NCBI GenBank assembly: GCA_017302655.1
Contig: JAFLDE010000014.1
Span: 1 to 64,000, forward strand
Direction of reading: 5' to 3'
Length of the DNA: 64,000 bases
Source of the DNA: Burkholderiales bacterium
GTDB taxonomy: Bacteria; Pseudomonadota; Gammaproteobacteria; Burkholderiales; Burkholderiaceae_C
Below, piece by piece: positions 32,942 through 41,343 of the stretch. Position 1 is the first letter of the stretch. Every line of letters starts with the position of its first letter. Made by a program: the position numbers and the translations under genes. The notes beneath the pieces are model-generated. The model worked only from the letters and a program-made list of their open reading frames with translations. It did not search any database and was not told the DNA's origin.

Positions 32942-35542
32942 ATGTCCCATCGTCGCCATCCCCCGACGCTGAACTGCCTGGTGTTGGCCTTGCTGGCCGC
33001 CACTGCCCAGGCCCAACAAGCCCCTGTGCAGCAGCTGGAACGCGTTGAAGTCACCGGTTCCAGCATCAAGCGCATCCAAAAAGAAGGAGCGACACCGGTG
33101 CAGTTGGTGTCGCGCGAAATGATCGAGCGCTCCGGCGCGTCCAACCTGGGTGAGCTGCTGATCAGCAACCCGGCCTTCTCCGGTGCAGACGATTCCGCCT
33201 TCTCGCTCGGGCCTACGCTATCGGGCTCGCAAGGCGCCGCCGTGCACGGCTTCGGCAATGCCGACACCCTGGTGCTGCTGAATGGCCGGCGCCTGGCCGC
33301 CTACCCGGTTGGGGGCAGCTATGTCGACCTCAATAGCATCCCGCTGGATTTGATCGAGCGGATCGAGATCCTGCGCGACGGCGCCTCTGCGCTGTACGGT
33401 TCTGATGCCGTGGCCGGCGTGGTCAACGTGATCACCAAGCGCGAACTGCGGGGTTACGGTGTGGCGCTGTCGGCGGGCCAGAGCAGCCGCAGCGACGGCG
33501 ACCGGCTGCGCGGGTCGATCAGTGCCGGCTGGGGCGATCTGGGCCGAGACGCCTTCAACGTCATGCTGGGCGCGGAGGTCGAGCGCATCGACCGAATCTT
33601 CACCAAGGACCGCCCGGAGACGGCCAGCGCCGATCTGCGTCCCTTCGGACTGGGCGACGATCGCCTGCCCACTTCGCCTGAGCCCAACGTCTACTTCATC
33701 GACGACAACCGGTACGCGCCCATCCTGCCCTGCAAAGCGCCGCTGCCGGCCGAAGGCGTCGAGGTGGAGAGTGCGCAGCCCGGCAAGGTGTGCGCCTTTG
33801 ACCCCAACACCACCACGCTCTTGCAGCCCAAGGTCGAGTCGCGCGCCTTTTTCGCCGCGCTGAACGCGCAGTTGCCAGGTGACAACCGGCTGCGGGTGGA
33901 GTTCTTCGACAAGCGCAAGGAGTCGGGCAACTTCCTCAACCCCCAGCCCATGAGCGGCACCGTGCTCGCCGCGGACCCGATCAACCCCTATGGCGTGAAC
34001 GTTATTTGGCTGTTCCGCCCGGTCGACCCGCGCCTGTTCCGGCGCAAGGATGTCGAAGTCGGCGCGCAGCGCCTGCTGGCCAGCCTGGAAGGCGTGTGGG
34101 GTGACTTTGACTGGACGGCTACCGTGGCGCGCGCGAGCAGCGACTACACCGAGCGCGGGGGCGGCTACTTCATCAACTCCTTGTTCACGGCGGCGCTGCG
34201 CAACCGCGTCATCAACCCCTTCACCGGCAAGCTCAATCCGGACGACCTGGTCCCGTTGACTGCCACTCCGGTGCGCACGGCTGAGACGACGCTGGAGTAC
34301 GCCGATTTCAAGCTCAGCGGCCCCGTCGCCAAGCTCGGCGGTCGCGACGTGCTGATGGCCACCGGGGCCGGCTACACACAGGAGGCTTACCGCAACACGC
34401 CCGATCCCTTGCAGGTCGGAGGTCTGTTGCGTAGCGACCCGCAATTGGCGCTCGTGAACGCCGATCGCAAGATCGCCTACCTGTTCACCGAGGCCATCGT
34501 GCCGCTGGCGCCAGGCGTCGAAGTGCAGGCCGCACTGCGCTACGACAAGTACAGCAAGGTCGGCAGCACCACCAACCCCAAGGTGTCGCTGCGCTGGGAG
34601 CTGACGCCACAGTGGCTGCTGCGTTCGTCCATCGGCCGAGGCTTTCGGGCGCCCACGCTGGAAGACCTTTTCGCCAGCGACACCACCGGTTTCCCCAACG
34701 TCATCGACTTCCAGGGCTGCGCATCGGCCGGCATCTCGCCCGATAACTGCACGCCCAAGCAAATCTTCACCGCCGTCAAGTCCAACCCGGCCTTGAAGCC
34801 GGAGAAGACCCGCGCCAACACCCTGGGCCTGGCCTGGGCGCCAGTGCCGGAGGCGCTGCTGAGCGTGGACTGGATTTCGCTGGACAAGCGCGATGCCATC
34901 GCGGCCTTGGATGTCCAGACCATCCTCGACAACCCCGACCTGCCGGTGGCAGGCTACGGCGTGGCGCGCAACCTGGTGCGACGTCTGGCCAATGGCCAGA
35001 TCGATCCCGACACCAGCACACCGGCCATCATTGCGCCCACCGCCAACCTGGCCGCCATTCGCACCCGGTTGCTGGACCTGGGCGTCCGCTGGGACACTCG
35101 CGCGCGTGGCGTCAAGTGGCGCGTTGAGAACCGCTTGACGCGCTTGCTCAAGCGCGAGGCCGAACCGGCGCCGGGCATCGGCTTCGAAGAGTGGTCGGAT
35201 CTGGCCGGCTTCGCCAAATGGCGCAACAGCCTGAGCCTGAACGCCGACCTGGGCGCCTGGAGCGGAGGCCTGTCGGTGAACAGCATCGCCAGCTTCCTCG
35301 ACGCCAGTTCGCCGGCCGGGGTGACGGCGGGCACGCGCCGCGTGCCGAGTTGGACGACGGCGGATCTTCGCCTGGGCTACAAGGGCTTGCTGGGCAAAGA
35401 CAGCAGCCTGGAATTGCTGGTGAAGAACGTCAGTGATGAACCCACGCCCCTGAGCATCGCGCTGAACACCGCCACCAAGGTGGACTTCAACCACAGCGCC
35501 GTGGGGCGCTTCTACCAGCTCAGCCTGCGCACCAAGTTCTGA
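32942..35542 (+). CDS. TonB-dependent outer membrane receptor
   Basis: 866 aa. Signal peptide about 1-24 (LVLALLAATAQAQQ). The plug domain follows: RVEVTGSSIKRIQKEGATPVQLVSR, LVLLNGRRLAAYPVGGSYVDLN, IERIEILRDGASALYGSDAVAGVVNVITKR. The rest is the beta-barrel, ending in a terminal Phe (FYQLSLRTKF) as needed for BAM insertion. ATG 32942 has GGAG 8 bases upstream. The substrate cannot be read from sequence; the plug resembles that of large nutrient (peptide/sugar) receptors more than catechol siderophore receptors. It is likely controlled by the upstream CadC-like regulator. Confidence 0.9.
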   Translation: MSHRRHPPTLNCLVLALLAATAQAQQAPVQQLERVEVTGSSIKRIQKEGATPVQLVSREMIERSGASNLGELLISNPAFSGADDSAFSLGPTLSGSQGAAVHGFGNADTLVLLNGRRLAAYPVGGSYVDLNSIPLDLIERIEILRDGASALYGSDAVAGVVNVITKRELRGYGVALSAGQSSRSDGDRLRGSISAGWGDLGRDAFNVMLGAEVERIDRIFTKDRPETASADLRPFGLGDDRLPTSPEPNVYFIDDNRYAPILPCKAPLPAEGVEVESAQPGKVCAFDPNTTTLLQPKVESRAFFAALNAQLPGDNRLRVEFFDKRKESGNFLNPQPMSGTVLAADPINPYGVNVIWLFRPVDPRLFRRKDVEVGAQRLLASLEGVWGDFDWTATVARASSDYTERGGGYFINSLFTAALRNRVINPFTGKLNPDDLVPLTATPVRTAETTLEYADFKLSGPVAKLGGRDVLMATGAGYTQEAYRNTPDPLQVGGLLRSDPQLALVNADRKIAYLFTEAIVPLAPGVEVQAALRYDKYSKVGSTTNPKVSLRWELTPQWLLRSSIGRGFRAPTLEDLFASDTTGFPNVIDFQGCASAGISPDNCTPKQIFTAVKSNPALKPEKTRANTLGLAWAPVPEALLSVDWISLDKRDAIAALDVQTILDNPDLPVAGYGVARNLVRRLANGQIDPDTSTPAIIAPTANLAAIRTRLLDLGVRWDTRARGVKWRVENRLTRLLKREAEPAPGIGFEEWSDLAGFAKWRNSLSLNADLGAWSGGLSVNSIASFLDASSPAGVTAGTRRVPSWTTADLRLGYKGLLGKDSSLELLVKNVSDEPTPLSIALNTATKVDFNHSAVGRFYQLSLRTKF

Positions 35543-35643
35543 GAGCGGCGGTCGCCGGGCGGGTACCGCTTGCCAGCAGGGTCTGGCGGGCGGCGCCGGC
35601 TATGGGGATGGACGTCGTCGCCCGCTCGCCCGGTATCTTTTCG

Positions 35644-36981
35644 TCAGACCGTCTCGACCGTCGGCACCGCGCCGCGCAGCGAGTGCGGGTAGGCGTCGGT
35701 GATGTCCAGGTCGATCAACTGGTGCATCAGCCGCTCATGGCCTTTGAAGTTGACGATGCGGTTGCACTCGGTGCGGCCCATCAATTCGCTGGGGTCCTTC
35801 TTCGCATGGCCGGTCACCAGCACCGGCTGGCGCGTGCCCACCAGTTGCTGGCTCAGGCTGAAGGCATGGGCTTCGATGGCCGCTTGCAATTGCTGAAGGC
35901 GCGCCACCTTCACCTCGTTCGGCGTGTCGTCGGGCAAGTTGGCCGCCGGCGTGCCGGGGCGCGGGCTGAAGATGAAGCTGAACGAGGCGTCGAAGCCGAC
36001 GTCCTCGATGAGCTTCATGGTCTTGGCGTGGTCTTCATCGGTTTCGCCAGGGAAGCCGACGATGAAGTCGGTGGCCAGGCGCAACTCGGGACGTACGGCG
36101 CGAAGCTTGCGCACGATGCTCTTGTACTGCAGCACGCTGTAGCCGCGCTTCATGGCGGCCAGGATGCGGTCGCTGCCATGCTGCACCGGCAAGTGCAGGT
36201 GGTTCACCAGCTGCGGCACCTTCGCGTAGCAGTCGATCAGGCGCTGCGTGAACTCGTTGGGGTGGCTGGTCGTGTAGCGGATGCGCTCGATGCCGGGGAT
36301 CTCGGCCACGTACTCGATGAGCAGCGCGAAGTCGGCGATCTCGCTGCTGCCGCCCATCTTGCCGCGGTAGGCGTTGACGTTCTGGCCCAGCAGCGTGACT
36401 TCGCAGACGCCCTGAGCTGCCAGGCCCGCGACCTCGGTGAGCACGTCGTCCAGCGGCCGGCTGACCTCTTCGCCACGGGTGTAGGGCACCACGCAATAGC
36501 TGCAGTACTTGCTGCAGCCTTCCATGATGGAGACGAAAGCACTGCGGCCCTCCACACGCGCCGGTGGCAGGTGGTCGAACTTCTCGATCTCGGGGAAGCT
36601 GATGTCGACTTGCGGCTTGGTGGTGGCGCGCCGCTTGGCCAGCAACTCGGGCAGGCGGTGCAGGGTCTGCGGGCCGAATACCACGTCCACATAGGGCGCA
36701 CGCTCAATGATCGCCGCGCCTTCTTGAGACGCCACGCAACCGCCCACGGCGATCTGTACGCCCTTGACCTTCAGATGCCGTACGCGACCGAGGTCGCTGA
36801 ACACCTTTTCCTGCGCCTTCTCGCGCACCGAACAGGTGTTGAACAGGATCAGGTCGGCCTGTTCCGGGTTGTCGGTCTTCTCGAAGCCCTCGGCGGCGTG
36901 CATCACGTCGGCCATCTTGTCCGAGTCGTACTCGTTCATCTGGCAGCCGAAGGTCTTGATGTAAACCTTTTTGGTGCTCAT
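35644..36981 (-). CDS. miaB: tRNA-2-methylthio-N6-isopentenyladenosine synthase MiaB
   Basis: Radical SAM methylthiotransferase acting on A37 of tRNAs, 445 aa. The N-terminal UPF0004 domain has its three cluster cysteines ([32 protein letters not shown]). The radical SAM core has [16 protein letters not shown] with CxxxCxxC. TRAM-domain residues ([29 protein letters not shown]) complete it. ATG 36981 gives the canonical M-S-T-K-K-V-Y start; the frame stays open upstream through repeat DNA. Confidence 0.97.
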   Translation of the reverse strand: MSTKKVYIKTFGCQMNEYDSDKMADVMHAAEGFEKTDNPEQADLILFNTCSVREKAQEKVFSDLGRVRHLKVKGVQIAVGGCVASQEGAAIIERAPYVDVVFGPQTLHRLPELLAKRRATTKPQVDISFPEIEKFDHLPPARVEGRSAFVSIMEGCSKYCSYCVVPYTRGEEVSRPLDDVLTEVAGLAAQGVCEVTLLGQNVNAYRGKMGGSSEIADFALLIEYVAEIPGIERIRYTTSHPNEFTQRLIDCYAKVPQLVNHLHLPVQHGSDRILAAMKRGYSVLQYKSIVRKLRAVRPELRLATDFIVGFPGETDEDHAKTMKLIEDVGFDASFSFIFSPRPGTPAANLPDDTPNEVKVARLQQLQAAIEAHAFSLSQQLVGTRQPVLVTGHAKKDPSELMGRTECNRIVNFKGHERLMHQLIDLDITDAYPHSLRGAVPTVETV

Positions 36982-36990
36982 GACCGCTCC

Positions 36991-37068
36991 TGCGAAGGGC
37001 CACTCCCGAGCGGAGCGCGGCCCCCTTGGGGGGAGGCGAAGGCGCGTAGCGCCGCAGACTGGGGGCTC
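36991..37068 (+). repeat. GC-rich intergenic repeat upstream of miaB
   Basis: Second member of the family found at 5599-5668: CCCCC-TT-GGGGGG, GGCG, GGCGCGTAGCGCC hairpin, GGGGGCTCAT. It fills the gap between miaB and the upstream secreted protein and touches that gene's stop codon. In miaB orientation it lies 9 bases before the ATG, so transcripts reading into miaB would carry its hairpins in their leader. Confidence 0.6.
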
Positions 37069-37453
37069 ATGGTTTGCTCCAGGTCTGGGTGGCCATGTCG
37101 AACTGCCAGCGGGCGGCCTGTTCGGGAGTGTTCGGCCAGACCTTGATGGCGCGCTCGGCGGCATTGAGCACCCAGATGTCCTTCACGAAGCCGTCGGCCT
37201 CTCGCGTGTAGTGCACCAGCAGGCGCTTGCCCACCAGTTCACCAGGCATGGCCAGCAGGTTGTTCTCGCCGCGGATGCGTGCGCCCGGCGACAGACGCGC
37301 GGGCTTGCCGGCAATCAGCACATCCGGCGCGGCCAGCACTTGCAACTCTGCGCGCAGTGCATCGGCGGGGAAAGGGCGCGCGACCTGGGGTGTCGCGGCG
37401 AAGGGGCTCGCCAGCGCGGCGATCAACAGTGCACAGCGGAGCATGGGGTTCAT
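37067..37453 (-). CDS. Secreted hypothetical protein upstream of miaB
   Basis: 128 aa. Signal peptide about 1-21 ([20 protein letters not shown]). The mature part has [43 protein letters not shown] and [25 protein letters not shown], suggesting a small beta-rich periplasmic domain. I recognise no named family. Start ATG 37453 (second option 37444). It lies between tRNA-Met and miaB on the same strand, and the repeat 36991-37068 separates it from miaB. Confidence 0.7.
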   Translation of the reverse strand: MNPMLRCALLIAALASPFAATPQVARPFPADALRAELQVLAAPDVLIAGKPARLSPGARIRGENNLLAMPGELVGKRLLVHYTREADGFVKDIWVLNAAERAIKVWPNTPEQAARWQFDMATQTWSKP

Positions 37454-37512
37454 CCAGGGGCTGTGAAGGAACAAAGCCCCGAAGGCATGCACCGTCGGGG
37501 CTTCAGGGATTT

Positions 37513-37589
<77 letters not shown>

Positions 37590-37648
37590 AACAGCCCGCT
37601 AGTTTAGCGCATGATTTCCGGCTTTCACCAAGCCGCCCGGATTCCTCG

Positions 37649-38887
37649 ATGTTCAGCTTCCTGAAGAAGAAGCCGGCGCCCGCGCCGGACGACAAGGGCT
37701 CGGTCTTCACCGAGGTGGCGTTTGCCGATGTCTTCGCCAAGCCCGCCCAACCCTCACAAACCGCGCCTCTAAGCATCCCTCCAGTTGAGTTGTCGGCGCC
37801 TGCTGTGCCCGAGGTGCAGGCTGCCCCTGCTGCAGAGTCTGGCCCAGGAGCTCCTGGGGCTGAGCCTGCGGCGCTCAACGTCGTGCAGACGCCAGCCACG
37901 CCGTCCACGGCCGTGGCGGCGGACCCGGTGACCCAACTGGCGGCCCCGGCCCCGCGCCAAAACTGGATTTCCCGTCTGCGTGCAGGCCTGAGGAAGACGG
38001 GTCAGAGCCTGGCGGCTGTGTTCAGCCGCACGCAAATCGACGAGGACTTGTATGAGGAGCTTGAAGAAGCCTTACTGATGGCCGACACGGGCGTGAAGGC
38101 CACGCAGTTCCTGCTGGACGATCTGCGGCGCCGGGTGCGTGAAGGTCGGGTCACCGACCCGCAGGCGGTGAAGGGCTTGCTGGTGGATGCGCTGACCGAA
38201 TTGCTGCTCCCGCTGGAGCGATCGCTGGAGATCGGGCGCCATGAGCCCACCGTGATGATGGTGGTCGGCGTGAACGGTGCAGGCAAGACGACCAGCATTG
38301 GGAAGTTGACACGCCACCTGCTCTCGCACGACCAGAAGGTGCTGCTGGCGGCCGCCGACACCTTCCGCGCCGCGGCACGGGAGCAGCTGTCGGTGTGGGC
38401 CGATCGCGCCGACGATGGCGGCGCGCAACGGAGCGGTCGTCGCGGCGAGGTGGACATCGTCAGCCAGCAGGGCGGCGACCCGGCCGCCGTGAGTTTTGAT
38501 GCCGTGAACGCCGGCCGCTCGCGGGGTTGTGACGTGGTGATTGCCGATACCGCCGGCCGCCTGCCCACGCAGCTGCACCTGATGGAAGAGCTGAAGAAGA
38601 TCCGCCGCGTCATCGCCAAGGCCCAGACCGACGCGCCGCACGAGGTGCTGCTCGTGGTGGACGGCAACACCGGTCAGAACGCGCTGGCCCAGGTGCGCGC
38701 ATTCGACGACGCGCTGCAACTTACCGGCCTCGTGGTCACCAAGCTGGACGGCACGGCCAAGGGCGGCGTGCTGGCGGCCATTGCCCGAGAGCGCCCGGTG
38801 CCCGTCTATTTCATCGGGGTGGGCGAGAAACTCGAAGACTTGCAGACTTTCCAGGCCCGCGAGTTCGCGCAAGCCCTGCTGCACTGA
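37649..38887 (+). CDS. ftsY: Signal recognition particle receptor FtsY
   Basis: SRP receptor GTPase that delivers ribosomes to the Sec translocon, 412 aa. An Ala/Pro-rich acidic N-terminal region (1-105) precedes the N domain and G domain. GVNGAGKTTSIGKL near residue 210 is the P-loop, followed by DTFRAAAREQL, DTAGRLPTQ and TKLDGTAKGG. A short extra stretch (DDGGAQRSGRRG) sits between the DTFRAA motif and DIVSQQGGDPA, where the family usually has only a few residues. It starts 59 bases beyond the tRNA on the opposite strand and converges with ffh 22 bases away. Confidence 0.97.
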   Translation: MFSFLKKKPAPAPDDKGSVFTEVAFADVFAKPAQPSQTAPLSIPPVELSAPAVPEVQAAPAAESGPGAPGAEPAALNVVQTPATPSTAVAADPVTQLAAPAPRQNWISRLRAGLRKTGQSLAAVFSRTQIDEDLYEELEEALLMADTGVKATQFLLDDLRRRVREGRVTDPQAVKGLLVDALTELLLPLERSLEIGRHEPTVMMVVGVNGAGKTTSIGKLTRHLLSHDQKVLLAAADTFRAAAREQLSVWADRADDGGAQRSGRRGEVDIVSQQGGDPAAVSFDAVNAGRSRGCDVVIADTAGRLPTQLHLMEELKKIRRVIAKAQTDAPHEVLLVVDGNTGQNALAQVRAFDDALQLTGLVVTKLDGTAKGGVLAAIARERPVPVYFIGVGEKLEDLQTFQAREFAQALLH

Positions 38888-38909
38888 GGTTTGCGGGCCG
38901 GCCTGTGGA

Positions 38910-40271
38910 TCACATCCCAGGCAGGCGGCCCTTCATGCCGCCGAGTTTCTTCATCATCTTCATCATGCCGCCGCCGCGCATCTTCTTCATCATGTCGCGC
39001 ATCTGCTCGAACTGATTGAGCAGGCGGTTCACGTCCTGCACCTGCACGCCGGCACCGGCGGCAATGCGCTTCTTGCGGGTGGCCTTGATGATGTCGGGCT
39101 TGCGGCGCTCCAGCGGTGTCATCGAATGGATGATGCCGCCCATGCGGCGCATGTCGCGTTCTGCGCGCTCCATCTGACCCGCCCCGGCCTTGGCGGCCAA
39201 GTCGCCCGGCAGCTTGTCCACCAGGCTGGAGAGGCCGCCCATCTTCTGCATCTGCTGCAGCTGCAGCAGGAAATCGTCGAGCGTGAAGGCGTCGCCGGCC
39301 TTGATCTTGTCGGCCATGGCTTTGGCCGACTCCAGGTCCACGCCCTTGGTGACTTCCTCGACCAAGGCGACGATGTCGCCCATGCCCAGCACGCGGCCGG
39401 CGTGGCGCTCGCCATCAAAGGCTTCCAGGCCGTCGATCTTCTCGGACACACCCGCGAACTTGATCGGCACGCCGGTGATGGCCCGCACGCTCAGTGCAGC
39501 GCCCCCGCGTGAGTCGCCATCCAGCTTGGTGAGCACGACGCCGGTCAATGGCAGCGCTTCCTTGAAGGCCTTGGCGGTGTTGATGGCGTCCTGGCCCTGC
39601 ATGGCGTCCACGACGAACAGGGTCTCCACCGGCTTGAGCACCGCGTGCAGGTCGCGGATCTCGGCCATCAGCGCTTCGTCGATGGCCAGACGGCCGGCGG
39701 TGTCCACCAGCAGCACGTCGAAGTAATGCCTGCGGGCGTGGTCGATGGCCGCCAGCGCAATGTCGCGCGGCTTTTGCTCAGGGGTGGAGGGGAACCATTC
39801 GGCGCCAGCCTGCGCCGTGACGAGCTTGAGCTGTTCGATGGCGGCGGGGCGGTAGACGTCGCCACTCACGGTCAGCACCTTTTTCTTGCGCTTCTCGATG
39901 AGGTGCTTGGCGAGTTTGGCGGTGGTGGTGGTCTTGCCGGCGCCTTGCAGGCCGGCCATCAGGATGACGGCTGGGGGCTGGGTGGCGAGGTTGATGTCCG
40001 CCACGCCTTCGCCCATGGTCGCAGCCAGCTCCTTGTGCACCAGGCCGACGAGTGCCTGGCCAGGCGTGAGCGAACCGACCACCTCCTGGCCGAGGGCCTT
40101 TTCCTTGACGCGGGCCACGAAGTCGCGCACCACGGGCAGGGCCACATCGGCCTCCAGCAGCGCCATGCGCACTTCGCGCAGCATGTCCTGCACATTGCTT
40201 TCGGTGATGCGCGCCTGGCCGCGCATGGTCTTGACCAGGCGGCCGAGGCGGTCGGCGAGGGTGGAGGCCAT
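38910..40271 (-). CDS. ffh: Signal recognition particle protein Ffh
   Basis: SRP54 GTPase that binds 4.5S RNA and signal sequences, 453 aa. The N domain opens MASTLADRLGRLVKTMRG. The G domain has LQGAGKTTTTAKL (about 107), DTAGRL and TKLDGDSRGG. The C-terminal M domain is Met-rich (FLLQLQQMQKMGG, MRDMMKKMRGGGMMKMMKK). ATG 40271 matches the family start. It is divergent from the ccsA-like gene (49-base gap) and convergent with ftsY, its receptor. Confidence 0.97.
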   Translation of the reverse strand: MASTLADRLGRLVKTMRGQARITESNVQDMLREVRMALLEADVALPVVRDFVARVKEKALGQEVVGSLTPGQALVGLVHKELAATMGEGVADINLATQPPAVILMAGLQGAGKTTTTAKLAKHLIEKRKKKVLTVSGDVYRPAAIEQLKLVTAQAGAEWFPSTPEQKPRDIALAAIDHARRHYFDVLLVDTAGRLAIDEALMAEIRDLHAVLKPVETLFVVDAMQGQDAINTAKAFKEALPLTGVVLTKLDGDSRGGAALSVRAITGVPIKFAGVSEKIDGLEAFDGERHAGRVLGMGDIVALVEEVTKGVDLESAKAMADKIKAGDAFTLDDFLLQLQQMQKMGGLSSLVDKLPGDLAAKAGAGQMERAERDMRRMGGIIHSMTPLERRKPDIIKATRKKRIAAGAGVQVQDVNRLLNQFEQMRDMMKKMRGGGMMKMMKKLGGMKGRLPGM

Positions 40272-40320
40272 CGAGAGCTCATGCCCTGCTTCCCAGGAGG
40301 GCAACCGTAAACTGAAGGCC

Positions 40321-41094
40321 ATGATCTTATCGACCGGGCTCCTCGGGGCCTTCAGCCTGCTGGCTCTGCTGGCCTTTGCCTTCGCCGCTTGGCGCTTGGC
40401 GCGCTGGCCCTTGCTGCTGGCCTGGGTCGCTCAGGCGCTGGCGCTTGCGGTGGACCTTGGAGGCCTGGGCCACGGTCAATGGGGCGGACGTTTCGGCTTT
40501 GCACCCGCGCTGTCGTTGACGCTGTGGCTGGTGCTGGCGGTGGTGCTCGCCGAGTCTCAGGGCAGGCTGTGGCTGCAGGCCCAGCGGGTGCTGGCGCTCG
40601 CGGGGGCGGCGGTGGTGTTGTTGGCTTGGGTGTTCCCAGGCAAAGCCCATGAGGTGCATAGCGCGTGGGCGCCCCTGCACTGGGGCTTGGGTCTGGCGTC
40701 CTACGGCTTGGTGGGCACGGCGGTGCTGCATGCCTGGCTGATGCGGCGCGCCGAGTCGCAGCTGCGCCGGCCTGATGCTCGCGAGCTGGCTGCCGGTTGG
40801 CCGCTGCTGCGCCTGGAGCGCCTGACCTTTCAATTCCTCGCCGCCGGGGTCACTGTCTTGCTGGCCGCAGTGCTGATGGGTGCGCTGCTGACACCGGATT
40901 GGCGCTGGGATCACAAGTCTGTGTTCAGCCTGCTCGCGTTGGCCGTGCTGGGTGGGTTGCTGGCGGCCCGGCACTGGCTGGGCTGGCGCGGGCGCCAGGC
41001 GGTTCGCTGGCTGTATGCCGGAAGTGCGCTGCTTCTGTTCAGCTACGCGGGTTCACGCTTCGTGCTGCAGGTCCTGTTGGGGCGGACGGTCTGA
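40321..41094 (+). CDS. CcsA/HemX-type cytochrome c assembly membrane protein
   Basis: 257 aa with about eight membrane spans. HEVHSAWAPLHWGLGLASYGLVG and WDHKSVFSLLALAVLGGLLAARHWLGWRG contain the conserved His and Trp residues of the CcsA/CcmF/CcmC haem-handling family, in the short form also called YpjD/HemX. It may take part in c-type cytochrome maturation, but no other system II gene is present here. The ffh-ccsA-like arrangement is common in Burkholderiales. The stop overlaps the next start by one base. Confidence 0.85.
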   Translation: MILSTGLLGAFSLLALLAFAFAAWRLARWPLLLAWVAQALALAVDLGGLGHGQWGGRFGFAPALSLTLWLVLAVVLAESQGRLWLQAQRVLALAGAAVVLLAWVFPGKAHEVHSAWAPLHWGLGLASYGLVGTAVLHAWLMRRAESQLRRPDARELAAGWPLLRLERLTFQFLAAGVTVLLAAVLMGALLTPDWRWDHKSVFSLLALAVLGGLLAARHWLGWRGRQAVRWLYAGSALLLFSYAGSRFVLQVLLGRTV

Positions 41095-41336
41095 TGGGCC
41101 GCCTGCTGATCGTTTTGCTACTGGCGGTGGCGGTGCTGCTTTGGTGGAAGCACCGTCAGCGTGGCAAGCGAAGTGAGGAAGCTGCCCCACACAGACCGCG
41201 CGAGTCCACTGGCCCCGAAGCGATGATGCGCTGCGCCGAATGCGGGGTGCATTTGCCGTCCAGCCAGGTCCTTCCGGGACGAGGTGGTGTGTTCTGCTGC
41301 CACGAGCACCGCGAGCGCTTCGAGGCGCGTCAGTGA
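41094..41336 (+). CDS. Small membrane-anchored protein with Cys motif (PP0621-like)
   Basis: 80 aa. Residues 3-17 (RLLIVLLLAVAVLLWWK) form one membrane anchor, then a basic linker, then MRCAECGVHLPSSQVLPGRGGVFCCHEHRERFE with a CxxC and a CC/H set that could bind zinc, like the small family often labelled PP0621. Function unknown. It sits between the ccsA-like gene and pilS, overlapping the first by one base. Confidence 0.75.
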   Translation: MGRLLIVLLLAVAVLLWWKHRQRGKRSEEAAPHRPRESTGPEAMMRCAECGVHLPSSQVLPGRGGVFCCHEHRERFEARQ

Positions 41337-41343
41337 GGGGGCA

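Noticed and set aside
35602-37146. 514-codon + strand open frame opposite miaB
   Set aside because: miaB on the other strand has all radical SAM and cluster motifs; the + frame has none.
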